Assembly: GCA_965248175.1 (NCBI GenBank) | Contig: OZ252093.1 | Coordinates: 310,001 to 374,000, forward strand | Source: VXPQ01 sp965248175 | Lineage (GTDB): Bacteria > Bacteroidota > Rhodothermia > Rhodothermales > VXPQ01 | Length of the DNA stretch: 64,000 nucleotides | Reading direction: 5' to 3' | Shown: positions 18,201 through 26,159 of the stretch, in pieces | How positions within the stretch are numbered: the first letter of the stretch is position 1 | Layout: every line of letters begins with the position of its first letter | The notes under the pieces: model-generated | What the model saw: the letters and a program-made list of their open reading frames with translations, nothing else | Told to the model about the DNA's origin: nothing | The model's database searches: none | Made by a program: the position numbers and the translations under genes

Positions 18201-18290
18201 ACTCGACCGTTCCCCGGTCCCGGCGCCCGAGGCATGCAACCTTCCTAACTCGGTGAAATAGTCCTCGGCAGCCTTGTTGAAATGCATCAT
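15162..18290 (-). CDS. Type ISP/IIG-like restriction-modification enzyme: nuclease plus N6-adenine methyltransferase (frameshifted near its end)
   Basis: Single-chain DNA cleavage and methylation enzyme. An N-terminal PD-(D/E)xK nuclease shows PD at 63-64 and EVK at 90-92 (GHPDFALF, VEVKG). After a helical connector comes YTPTDVVRYMV, then methyltransferase motif I DPCCGTGAYL near 386 and motif IV GNPPY near 510 (N6-adenine type). The C-terminal third is the specificity region found in type ISP (LlaBIII-like) enzymes, with no helicase seen. The frame should continue for about 95 more residues but an apparent one-base insertion at 15239-15240 (extra G on the + strand) diverts it into a nonsense tail ending at 15162. 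No separate specificity or methylase gene is nearby. Confidence 0.85.
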   Translation of the reverse strand: MMHFNKAAEDYFTELGRLHASGAGTGERSSYTALAALLNAIGATLKPKVFCVQEPADQGAGHPDFALFSARQIQKGRPKKGQIPERGVVEVKGPDKNPWRIAEGSQVASYWDRYRLVLVTNTYEFVLVGEDSAGQRKTIEAFALAGSEDEFNRLLETPRAFAQKAGVGLGEYLVRALSHRAHIVEPKDLAWLLASYARDALGRVESAGDTSALVAIRSALEEALGIQFEDERGEHFFRSTLIQTLFYGVFSAWVLWARQRERPVGVFNWHEAVWHLRAPVLEALFRQLSSRTHLQSLDLVEVLDWTSAALDRVDCDAFFARFNEGEAVTYFYEPFLEAFDPKLRKQLGVWYTPTDVVRYMVARVDKALKEDLGIADGLAAENVYVLDPCCGTGAYLAEVLRRIATNLENRGLGALTGARVKQAATERVFGFEIMPAPFVVAHLQVGLTMQELDAPLADDANERPGVFLTNALTGWEPHATKPKPIAFPELEQERERAENVKQKAPILVILGNPPYNGFAGMAVEEERTLSDAYRITNRVRRPEGQGLNDLYVRFFCMAERRIRKDQGVVCFISNYSWLDRLSFTGMRERFLEVFDAIRIDCLNGDKYKTGKVAPDGSPDPSIFSTESNRVGIQVGTAISTLVRKSNHVPAKTVGFRHLWGQAKREELTATAEADPENLYENVGPILPLGLPFVRTAVSEDWFDWPALPDLFRESFPGVKSGRDPFVVDIDLDRLKGRINDYFDASLSHEEIERRYPTAMRNPREYDARTVRDTLLMHGGPTDSSFLRYAFRPFDNRYLYWEDRAKLVDRPRPEYRPHVFEGNIWLSTAQHLRKGSGEPQTCFTGYIASLHLIERGANIFPAYLCDDEFGISGNEVERRPNLSSIAQHYLQRLGAGVEDLFHHVLAVLHDPAYREANAGALRMEWPRIPLLGWPDGNAADATKMLVASAARGRELAQLLDTDTPVPGVTHGVLRPEIAALAVPTTTDGRNMTGDDFALTVGWGHFGQGSIVMPGRGHVRRATLHAGRTCRSWRYCRNAQRINL

Positions 18291-18568
18291 GGATCAAATT
18301 CTCTATTGAATATCTCTAAGAACTGATTCGAGATGGTTGGGCAGGTTTACGGGAAATTAAGGTGCGGCGTTACGATCTTGTTCCCATTGCACCAGCCGGG
18401 TCAAACTCCATGGCAAGATGCCTCGAAGAACCCGTGGTCATCCTTCAAGACAAAGGTGGTGGTTACTCCGTTGAGGGTGGCAGCAATACCGCGTATAGCC
18501 ATGAATGCCTGTGTTGTGCCTTGGCGAGTGGCGAATGCATTCTTTGACCGAAGCATGAAAGGAAATCT

Positions 18569-18769
18569 ATGAAACTGCATGTCGATAAAGAGGCCGGCGC
18601 GCTCTACCTGCGCCTTGATACCTCGGTAATCACCGAGTCCGAGGAAGTCTCGCCGGGCGTGGTGCTTGATTACAATGAATCGAACGAAGTGGTGGGCGTG
18701 GAAATACTTCATCTCTCGCAACGTTCTCCCACACTGAATCTGTCGGCCCTGGAATTTGAGACGGTTTAG
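18569..18769 (+). CDS. DUF2283 family small protein
   Basis: 66 residues matching the DUF2283 pattern: MKLHVDKEAGALYLRL, then EEVSPGVVLDYNESNEVVGVEIL and a short hydrophobic end. DUF2283 genes usually follow a DUF4258 gene in toxin-antitoxin-like pairs. No intact DUF4258 protein is upstream here, so this may be an orphan antitoxin-like survivor. AAAGGAAA precedes the ATG. Its stop codon overlaps the end of the RhuM remnant on the other strand. Confidence 0.82.
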   Translation: MKLHVDKEAGALYLRLDTSVITESEEVSPGVVLDYNESNEVVGVEILHLSQRSPTLNLSALEFETV

Positions 18770-19088
18770 CCGACGGAGATGATGGCGTCGAGATTGTAGT
18801 AATCCTGTCTGCGTTGGACCTTGCGGTTCCCTTCCCAGCGAACTTGCAAGCATTCCTTGCAGGTTGCCTCCCGGAGTAGTTCGCCCTCAGTACAAATATT
18901 CTTGAGGTGCAGGTTAATGTTCTGTCGAGTGGTCTGGAATAGGCCAGCCATATGCTGCTGCGTAAGCCAGACGGTTTAGTCCTCCAGCCGCACATCAATT
19001 TTTACTCGACTTTTACTCGACCATCCTCGGCAGCGTAGACAAGGAATTGCCCTTGGGGTGGGACGCTGGCCTCTGGCGAATCGCTCAT
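18766..19088 (-). pseudogene. RhuM-family (virulence protein/Fic-associated N-terminal) remnant
   Basis: Starting from ATG 19088 the sequence reads FLVYAAEDGRVK, the RhuM N-terminus, then breaks. An 11-base unit (TTTTACTCGAC) is present twice in tandem at 19000-19010 and 19011-19021. Deleting one copy restores EDGRVKIDVRLED in frame. A TAA then replaces the next codon, followed by TVWLTQQHMAGLFQTTRQN and ATCKECLQV to YNLDAIISVG, where another stop truncates the protein. So the gene has a frameshift, a nonsense change and a missing C-terminal two thirds. RhuM proteins are found in mobile and defence contexts. Confidence 0.8.
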
Positions 19089-19179
19089 TCTGTCACCCTC
19101 TTCAACATGACAATGATTTCACCCTCCGGTTGTCTGAATTACGCCCGCTGCGACGGTTCGTAGCAATAGGATCGGCGAT

Positions 19180-19743
19180 TCATCGGAATTTCATAACCGA
19201 GTTCCTGTCATCCGTCATCATCCCCCCGAATCCCAGATACCGCTCCCGCAGAATCCCAAGGTGATGCTGCGTATGGCCTGCAGCGATCCAGGCCATGCTC
19301 CGGACGGAGAACTCGAAGCCGCTGGCATGTCCACGACGATCCCATGCATCGTCCGGCAGTCCCTTGAACAGTAATACGGTGGCGTGCCGCGCCGCATCCC
19401 ATTCTTCGACCAGTTCCGCAAGAGCTCTCTCGTCCGCGCCCGACGCAGCAGCATATTCGTTCTCGTCGAATCCCGGATAGTGCGCGCTGTCGCCTCGAGC
19501 AAAGGCCATAGCCCGCATCACGAACATCCGCTCGCTGTCGGTCAGGTGCCCCACAATCTCGCGCACCGACCACTTGCCCGGTGCGTAGCGGTACCGCTCG
19601 CGGTCGGGAGACATGCCCGACGTCAGACGGGCAAGATCACCCCGCTGTGCATCAAGCGTAGCCACGATGGGACCATCGGGGACCGCTGCTATGTACGGCC
19701 GATAGAAAGCACCGTACTCGTCGGGTTCAGGTCTGCGTTCCAT
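19180..19743 (-). CDS. DinB-like (DinB_2) metal-dependent hydrolase-fold protein
   Basis: 187 residues of the four-helix DinB/YfiT fold. The first metal histidine lies in SVREIVGHLTDSERMF and the later ones in the HTQHHLGILRERYL helix, which gives the usual His-x-x-x-His trio. The family includes thiol transferases (bacillithiol, mycothiol) and damage-inducible proteins of unknown role; the substrate here is unknown. It is 60 bases downstream of ppk2 on the same strand, probably in one transcript. Confidence 0.87.
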   Translation of the reverse strand: MERRPEPDEYGAFYRPYIAAVPDGPIVATLDAQRGDLARLTSGMSPDRERYRYAPGKWSVREIVGHLTDSERMFVMRAMAFARGDSAHYPGFDENEYAAASGADERALAELVEEWDAARHATVLLFKGLPDDAWDRRGHASGFEFSVRSMAWIAAGHTQHHLGILRERYLGFGGMMTDDRNSVMKFR

Positions 19744-19803
19744 AGGTTCTACTGTTCGGATGAGTGAGGGGGGGTGCGCGGTTCGCCCGTTGGTTCCTTC
19801 CCG

Positions 19804-20697
19804 CTACCACACCTCGCCCGGTGCGTAGAGCTTCTGCGCCGGTCCGATAAGCTTCTTGTCGGGCTTCCTCACACGCCGCCGGGCATCTTCCTGGTAGGAA
19901 AGCTGCTCGAGCACGTAGCGCATGCAGTTGAGGCGCGCCCGCTTCTTGTCGTCCGACTTGATTACCACCCAGGGTGACGTTTTCGTGTCGGTGGCCGCGA
20001 ACATCGTTTTCTTCGCCTCCGTGTAATCGTCCCAGAGCGAGAGCGACTGGATGTCCACATTACTGATTTTCCACTGCTTGAGCGGGTTCCGGGAGCGCGA
20101 CATGAACCGCCGCAATTGCTCCTCGCGGCTTACCGAGAACCAAAATTTGAACAGGTGGAATCCGTCATTGACCAGCAGCTCTTCGAAAACCGCTACATCC
20201 CTCAGGAAACGGAAACGCTCGGCCGGTGTGCAAAAACCCATTACCGGCTCGACCACTGCCCGGTTGTACCAGGATCGGTCAAAGAAAACGATCTCACCCC
20301 TGGACGGCAAACACTGCACATAGCGCTGGAAGTACCACTGCCCGCGTTCCCTCTCGGAAGGGATCGGCAGCGCCACCACCAAGGCGCTCCGCGGGTTAAG
20401 GTGCTCCATAAATCGCTTGATTGTCCCGCCTTTGCCGGCCGCGTCGCGCCCCTCGAAAAGCAGCACGACCCGCTGACCTGTCTCCTTAACCCACCGCTGC
20501 ATCCTCAGCAAATCGACCTGCAGCTCCGCCTTCCGGCGCTCGTACTCGGCGCGAGCGAGCTTGGTCCTGTACGGGTAGGACGCGCTGATGATCTCCCCCT
20601 TGCCAGCCCCTTCGACCTTATTACGAACCTCGATAGGGATATTGGTGGTCGGCAGCAGAAGCCCTAACTCATTGCGTTCCTGTGTGGAGACGGTCAT
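19804..20697 (-). CDS. ppk2: Polyphosphate kinase 2 (class I PPK2)
   Basis: Transfers phosphate between polyphosphate and nucleoside diphosphates. 297 residues, single domain. Walker A region FEGRDAAGKGGTIKRF with the following lid segment, and Walker B IVFFDRSWYNRAVVEPVMGF, are complete. FWFSVSREEQLRRF and the WVVIKSDDKKRARLN end fit class I (NDP to NTP) enzymes. Cytosolic. With the DinB-like gene downstream this may serve stress energy metabolism, which is inference only. Confidence 0.93.
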   Translation of the reverse strand: MTVSTQERNELGLLLPTTNIPIEVRNKVEGAGKGEIISASYPYRTKLARAEYERRKAELQVDLLRMQRWVKETGQRVVLLFEGRDAAGKGGTIKRFMEHLNPRSALVVALPIPSERERGQWYFQRYVQCLPSRGEIVFFDRSWYNRAVVEPVMGFCTPAERFRFLRDVAVFEELLVNDGFHLFKFWFSVSREEQLRRFMSRSRNPLKQWKISNVDIQSLSLWDDYTEAKKTMFAATDTKTSPWVVIKSDDKKRARLNCMRYVLEQLSYQEDARRRVRKPDKKLIGPAQKLYAPGEVW

Positions 20698-20854
20698 GGA
20701 AAAACCTTGCTTCTATCAGAATGGTTGCTATCCCCCGAGGATAGCACAGAGCATAGTCCACGTTTCTGTTGCCTATGTGGTACTCGGGAGATATTGCTTG
20801 CGTATCAAATGGGGGCCGATCCAGGAATGCAAGAAGTCGCATCACTCAATCCCC

Positions 20855-21505
20855 TCAAAATGGCCAACGAAGCTGCGCGGCCAATTCGCCCCTCCTCTCC
20901 TCCAAATCAGGGATAGCCCTTTGCTCCACAAACTCCGCCAACAGACGATTGGCACTGTGAGTCTCGCGAATCAGATACGGATACAACGCAAAAGCTGCTT
21001 TCAATCCTTCCTCATCATAGAAGTCCATGGCGCCTGTTTGCGCCGGTAACAACACCGTCATCGTAAACTGGTTCAGTCGGTCGACATTCTCTTCAAGGAA
21101 CTCCAGCGCCGGCGTACCCTGGATGATATTACTGAGTATGTAATCACTCAGCGATTCAAAGTTCGTGCTATTGAAGGCGGCCTCCACCACATCGCCGGGA
21201 TAAAGGTAGTAAAGATCGCTGGGCAGCAAGTCCGGCTGTTCCCCCTGTTCGATCTCGGCAACTACTGTGAGGTGCTTCCGGGGCTTCTCGTTTTCATCGT
21301 TTAGATGGCCAATAAGCACATTAAATTCAAGGATCAGGCTGTCGTAATACTTGATCTGTATGGACCGCTCATGCAGCCCTTCCCGGTAGCCGTTAAACAG
21401 GAAAGCGAGGTAGACACCCAGGAAAACAATCACCAACTCCATGGTGAACCAGCCCAGGTTCTTATTCTTGACAAACTTCGTGTTGATAAACTTCGTGATA
21501 AACAT
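20855..21505 (-). CDS. Membrane-anchored protein with DUF6090-like layout
   Basis: 216 residues from ATG 21505, which has GGAGG at good spacing. One N-terminal transmembrane helix (WFTMELVIVFLGVYLAFLFNG, about 18-38) is preceded by a lysine-rich cytosolic start, and is followed by an extended helical domain with IKYYDSLILEFNVLIGHL. The same arrangement (short basic leader, one helix, NxxxE-rich coiled region) is seen in DUF6090 proteins of Bacteroidota, but I cannot claim membership. It lies 47 bases downstream of the VOC gene, likely in an operon. Confidence 0.6.
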   Translation of the reverse strand: MFITKFINTKFVKNKNLGWFTMELVIVFLGVYLAFLFNGYREGLHERSIQIKYYDSLILEFNVLIGHLNDENEKPRKHLTVVAEIEQGEQPDLLPSDLYYLYPGDVVEAAFNSTNFESLSDYILSNIIQGTPALEFLEENVDRLNQFTMTVLLPAQTGAMDFYDEEGLKAAFALYPYLIRETHSANRLLAEFVEQRAIPDLEERRGELAAQLRWPF

Positions 21506-21552
21506 GTATTGCCTCCGTACAGGGAGATATACAAAAAGGTGAAGCAGCCCCT

Positions 21553-21975
21553 CTACTCCTCCACCCACGGATCGTACGACCCGATGCTCCAAAGTTGCCC
21601 TTCCGGATCGCGGACGGCGAAGAGGCTCCCGCCATAGGGTTGCTCCTCCAGTTCCATGACGATGTTCGCCCCCTTCGCCTGCACATGCTCGTAGAGCGCT
21701 TCGATGTCGCTGACAACAATATAGGCCGCCTGCGTGAGCTTCCCGCCGGGTTCGGAGGCGACGACATGATGCCCATGCACGTCGTCCCGCATGGAGCCGA
21801 GCATGACCATACCGCCGCCGAGCGTGAGCTGGGCATGGGCAATCTCGTCCTCGCCATGCGGCGCCACAAGACGCCGTTCAAAACCGAGTACGCTGCACAG
21901 CCATTCGATAGCAGCGTGCGCATCGCGGTAGCGCAGGCCGGGAATAACGGTAGATCGGGGTGTTTCCTGCTGCAT
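21553..21975 (-). CDS. VOC-superfamily (glyoxalase/bleomycin-resistance-like) protein
   Basis: 140 residues with two beta-alpha-beta-beta-beta repeats typical of the vicinal oxygen chelate fold: VIPGLRYRDAHAAIEWLCSV, ending GFERR, and a second half with YIVVSDIEALYEHVQAKGA and FAVRDPEGQLWSIGSY, the characteristic closing motif. PhnB/YaeR-like members bind small molecules or metals; no specific reaction can be named. Confidence 0.88.
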   Translation of the reverse strand: MQQETPRSTVIPGLRYRDAHAAIEWLCSVLGFERRLVAPHGEDEIAHAQLTLGGGMVMLGSMRDDVHGHHVVASEPGGKLTQAAYIVVSDIEALYEHVQAKGANIVMELEEQPYGGSLFAVRDPEGQLWSIGSYDPWVEE

Positions 21976-22305
21976 GGATCATGGCCATTGTGATGATAAT
22001 ATCCTGTCAAAAATATACACGAAAAGCACTGAATAACGCCACGCGCCCAGTTGTGCCGCATCCCGCCCACCCGCCGGAACGGAAACGCCGCCCAAACGAT
22101 ATGAAGAAGTGCTGCCGAACACGGCTTGCGTCTACGTTGATACGAATCGGTACGCTTCTATATACATGCCGCTCTGGCTTGAGGTATGCATTTTTAACAT
22201 AAAGGGGTGCTTTATTATGCGCAAAGTGCATATCTAAACTTTCTGCCTGTGAAAGCCATGAGGTTCTTTCTGCCGATGCCCGCATTCATCCCCCACCCCA
22301 ACCCG
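21976..22305. other. Intergenic region between the divergent VOC and xylanase genes
   Basis: No gene seen. It must hold both promoters. The part nearest the xylanase (22185-22260) is AT-rich, with the stretch TTTTTAACAT and TTTATTATGCG, and is the likely promoter of that gene. An open frame through 22207-22305 is in phase with the xylanase but does not look like a signal peptide. Confidence 0.4.
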
Positions 22306-23391
22306 ATGCGCTCCTTCCTCTCCTTCTCCGGCATGCTCCTGTGCCTGCTTTCTCTCTCGGCTGCGGGATGCAACGCCGATTCAGGTATGGACGAGACCAC
22401 GCCGGAATCAAACCGCGATTACCCGGCGCTCAAAGCCCTCGCCGTACACCCTGTCGGCGTAGCCATCCAGGCAGTACACTTGTCCAACACGGAGCGCACC
22501 ACCGTGATCGAAAAGGTATTCAATAGCATCACGGCCGAGTGGGAAATGAAGATGAACCCGATATCCACCGGTCCGGGATCGTACAACTGGACCGGAGCCG
22601 ATGCGCTGGTGGATTTCGCCGAGGCGAACGGCATGCAGGTCCACGGCCATACGCTCGTGTGGCATCGGACGACGCCGTCCTGGATGGAAAACTTCGGGGG
22701 AGACGACGAGGCGTTCGAAGCCGCCGTAAAAGAATACATCACGACCGTCATACAGCGCTACAGGGGACGCGTCGTGAGCTGGGACGTGATCAACGAAGCG
22801 TTCGATGACGCACAGGGAGCCTTGCGCAACAGCGTGTTCCGGCGGCGAATGGGCGACGATTACATCGCCCGGCTGTTCCGGTATGCCCGGGAAGCAGATC
22901 CGGATCTGCTGCTTTTCTACAACGATTACGGGCTCACCTGGAGCCTGCCCAAGCGCCGCGCCGTGACGAGGATGCTCGACGACTTTCAGGAGCGGGGCAT
23001 TCCCATAGACGGCGTAGGATTGCAAATGCACATGGCCTACGACGGCCCGCCTCTCGAAGAGATTACCGAGACCATAGACGAGGTGGCGAAGCGCGGCCTG
23101 AAGCTGCACCTCTCCGAACTGGATGTGCGCATCAACACCGACGGCAGCCTGCAATCCTGGGATGAGGAGCGGGGAAACATTCAGAAAGAGCGCGTCAAGG
23201 AGGTCGTAGCGGCCTTCAACCGGATTCCCGAGGAGCAGCGTTTCGCCATTACCATGTGGGGACTACGCGATCCGGACACCTGGCTCATCAATTTTTACGA
23301 TCAGCCGGAGTGGCCGCTCCTGTTCGATACGAGATTGCTCCCCAAGCCCGCCTATTACGGATTTGTCGAGGCGCTGCAGGAGGCGCAGTAA
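22306..23391 (+). CDS. GH10 endo-1,4-beta-xylanase, lipoprotein
   Basis: Cleaves internal beta-1,4 links of xylan at the cell surface. The start at 22306 gives a signal peptide with lipobox SAAGC. The (beta/alpha)8 domain shows WEMKMNPI, HGHTLVWH, the acid/base Glu164 in WDVINEA, and the nucleophile Glu271 in HLSELDVR; the C-terminal TMWGLRDPDTW is also conserved. Length (361 residues) is normal for a single GH10 domain and there is no CBM. It stands next to the broken GH5-CBM6 gene, so this was a plant-polymer locus. Confidence 0.93.
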   Translation: MRSFLSFSGMLLCLLSLSAAGCNADSGMDETTPESNRDYPALKALAVHPVGVAIQAVHLSNTERTTVIEKVFNSITAEWEMKMNPISTGPGSYNWTGADALVDFAEANGMQVHGHTLVWHRTTPSWMENFGGDDEAFEAAVKEYITTVIQRYRGRVVSWDVINEAFDDAQGALRNSVFRRRMGDDYIARLFRYAREADPDLLLFYNDYGLTWSLPKRRAVTRMLDDFQERGIPIDGVGLQMHMAYDGPPLEEITETIDEVAKRGLKLHLSELDVRINTDGSLQSWDEERGNIQKERVKEVVAAFNRIPEEQRFAITMWGLRDPDTWLINFYDQPEWPLLFDTRLLPKPAYYGFVEALQEAQ

Positions 23392-23425
23392 TATCCTGCG
23401 CCTCCTGCCCTCCGGCGCCCGTTTC

Positions 23426-24395
23426 CTACTTCACCAGCATCATTCGCTTGGTCTGTACAAAGGAGGCGCCCGCTTCGAGGCGGTACAAATACACCCCCGA
23501 AGTCAGCCCGGAGGCATCGAACCGCACCGCGTGCTCGCCGCCGGCCAACGACGTATTATCGAGCAGCGAGGCCACCTCCCGGCCCAGCACATCGAATACG
23601 CGTAGCGTCACCTGCTCTGCTTTCGGCAGTTGGAAACGAATGGTAGTAGCCGGATTGAACGGATTCGGGTAGTTCTGCGCCAGTGCATACACCTTCGGCA
23701 GTTCCGAGGCGCCTTCACTCGACGTCGGAGACATCGGGCCGACCATCGCCACGGTTTGCCACTGGCTCGGCGTATTCCACCAGTTGTTATCCACCGAGGG
23801 GTTCAGGCTCCATGTGATCTGGTGCTCGCGTTCGCCCAGGTCCCGGTCATTCAACGTAATCGTCAGGGGGAAGAAGCGGACCTCGTCCATACCGGGAAAA
23901 TTAGCATCGGCGGCGTCGCGTACGTCGTAGTTGCCCCAGCCAAGTTCAATGGAATCGTAGGCCCAAGCGCCTTCCGGTCCATCGCCGGACGGGGTGAAAC
24001 TCAGCACGTCGTCGGTGACTTCGGCATAGATCCATATTTCCGGACCCACCCCCGTGGCATCGTTCCCCCCGTAATACGCCACCCAGACGGACCCGGAGAG
24101 ATCGGCGTTGTTGTCGGGCAACGTGAGGAGCTCGGAGAGCTGCGAATGCGTATCGTCGACGACGAACGGCATGGACCCTGCAGGGAAATGCTCGTTCGAT
24201 ACCATCCCCGCATTGATCGTGTCAAACAGTGCATCGGACTGCTCATCCGTCAATGACAAGACCGGCGGCGAAACAGAAAGGTCCGGGTTATTGATTTCTA
24301 CGGCACTGTTCGACACATCCGTGTTCTCCGCGCCCAGTAAGCCTAGGCTCGTTACCGCATAATAGAGAGTCGAGCCAGAGGACGAGTACGGCAAT
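23426..24395 (-). pseudogene. 5'-truncated secreted protein: FN3 end, CBM9/DOMON-like domain, sorting domain
   Basis: Only the C-terminal 323 residues remain in a continuous frame. They start in the last strands of an FN3-like domain (STLYYAVTSLG), then a CBM9/DOMON-type sandwich (VGPEIWIYAEVTDDVLSF, AYDSIELGWGNYD), then the sorting domain with NYPNPFNPATTIRF, GVYLYRLEAG and the terminal MMLVK. From about 24395 on, the same frame runs on for another 160 codons but these are the antisense of the GH5 gene and are not protein-like. The gene has lost its N-terminus, signal peptide included, at the joint with GH5. Confidence 0.78.
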
Positions 24396-25879
24396 TCCGC
24401 CTGGTGCCGCACAGCGACGGCGAGGCCCGTCTCTGGACGGAGCCTGTCCCGTACCAGGACCAACTTGTGACCATATGGACCGAGATCGCCCGGCGCTACG
24501 TGGACGATCCGCTCATCATCGGATATGACCTGATCAACGAACCCGTTACGCCCGACAAAATCGGCGACGGAGAGGCGCAAGCAGACGCCGTGCGCGCGCT
24601 GTACGTGCGGCTCGCCGAGGCCATCCGCCAGATCGATACCAGCCATATCCTCTTCATAGAGGGAAATTACTACGCCACCACGTTCTACAAACTGGACCCT
24701 CCGTTCGACGACAATATGGTCTACGCCTTCCACAAGTACTGGAACGCCACGGACGTCGGCACCATCAACTATCTTCTGGATCTGAGCACAAAAAACAATG
24801 TGCCCTCTGGCTGGGGGAATCGGGAGAGAACTCGAACCCGTGGTTTTTTGCAGTGACCCGGCTCGCGGAAGCACACGGGATCGGCTGGAACTGGTGGACG
24901 CACAAGAAAATAGCGACGATCACCAGCCCGCTTTCCGCGCCGTTTGCGCCAGGATATGAAGACGTGATCAGATACTTGAACGACACCGCAAACAACCCCC
25001 GTCCTTCCGAACGGGCAGCCAGCGAGGGGCTCTTCGCCATGGCCGAGGGGTTGGATCTCGATTCCTGCATAACGCGGCCCGGCATCCTTGCGGCGCTTTT
25101 GGATCCGGATTACGCCACGCTGCGCAAACCCTTCAAAGAGCATCCCATTCCCGGCGTCATCAATGCTGTGGATTACGACATCGGACACGATGGCGCCACC
25201 TACCACGACACCGATCTCCTGAGAGTCGATAGACAAGACGGGGTCGGCAACCAGGGGTATGAATACCGCAATGACGGGGTGGATTCAAACGACCGAATGG
25301 CTGACCTGGACGGTGCAGATCGAAAAGGCAGGAATCTATGACGTCGAAATCCGCGTCGCTGCCGATGCGGCCGATAATGGCGGCATCTTCAGCCTCTGGC
25401 TGGACAATGAGCGGCTTGGCAGCAATATAACTGTGCCCGTCACAGGTGGATGGCAGGCGTGGGACTCGGTATGGCTGCGCGACGCGACGCTGCCCGCCGG
25501 CGAGCATATCCTGAGGCTGAACGTGCGCAATGGGGGGTTCAACGTAAATCGAATGCGCTTTACGCTGAAGCAAGCCACCGCCGCCGAGCAGGCGCACGAA
25601 ATACCGGAGGGGATGCGACTGGAAGGAGCCTATCCGAACCCGTTTTCCGGGGAAGTCCGGCTGGCATTCCGGACCGACCGACCCGTACGAGCTCGCCTCG
25701 AAGTGGTGGACGTGCTGGGACGCACCGTGTATGTGCATTCCCCCGAAGCGTTCGGGACGGGAGAGCATACATTGTCCATACGCCCCGAACTGCCTCCGGG
25801 CATGTATTTCTCGCGCCTGTTTCTGGAAGACGGAAAACGCACGCACCTCTTGACAGCGCCCGTAACGGCCATCCGATAA
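24396..25879 (+). pseudogene. GH5 glycosidase with CBM6 and sorting domain, truncated and frameshifted
   Basis: Remains of a beta-glycanase (GH5, cellulase-like). The 5' part is gone; the first recognisable sequence is LVTIWTEIARRYVDDP, then IGYDLINEP with the acid/base Glu. One base is missing from the C run at 24803-24805: adding it back gives VPLWLGESGENSNPWF, which holds the nucleophile Glu, and continues into AVTRLAEAHGIGWNWW. A second shift near 25281-25286 separates the CBM6 (DIGHDGATYHDTD, then WLTWTVQIEKAG in another frame). The end is a PNPFSGEVRLAF sorting domain. With three defects the gene is dead unless two are sequencing errors. Confidence 0.82.
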
Positions 25880-26159
25880 GCAGGACTCGCTCGAATCCTG
25901 CGGCCAATGATTTAAGGAAAAGACTCACCTTGCGGACAGGCAAGGCGAATCGGGCGTTCCGGCACACGGCCGGATCTGCGCGCCGTGCAACCATCTCTAT
26001 CGTCGCACAACGAAGACCGCGCCATGCAACCATCTCCTTTTATTTACGTATCGCGCAAAAAGGATAGTGGTTCAAATGGGCCTGTAGTCGAGTAGCAGGT
26101 GTCATATCCATCCGTTTGGCCCGTCAAAAAGGTTTCGAATAACCAATCTTCAGTCTCTC

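Noticed and set aside
18333..18572. Possible DUF4258 partner of the DUF2283 gene
   Set aside because: The frame ends NAFFDRSMKGNL and overlaps the DUF2283 start in the way such pairs do, but no HxxxR-type DUF4258 core is found in any frame. Decay is possible but cannot be supported.
24395..24874. N-terminal 160 codons of the minus-strand frame at 24 kb
   Set aside because: They are the reverse of the GH5 coding sequence and contain no signal peptide or domain; the real gene fragment begins at about 24395.
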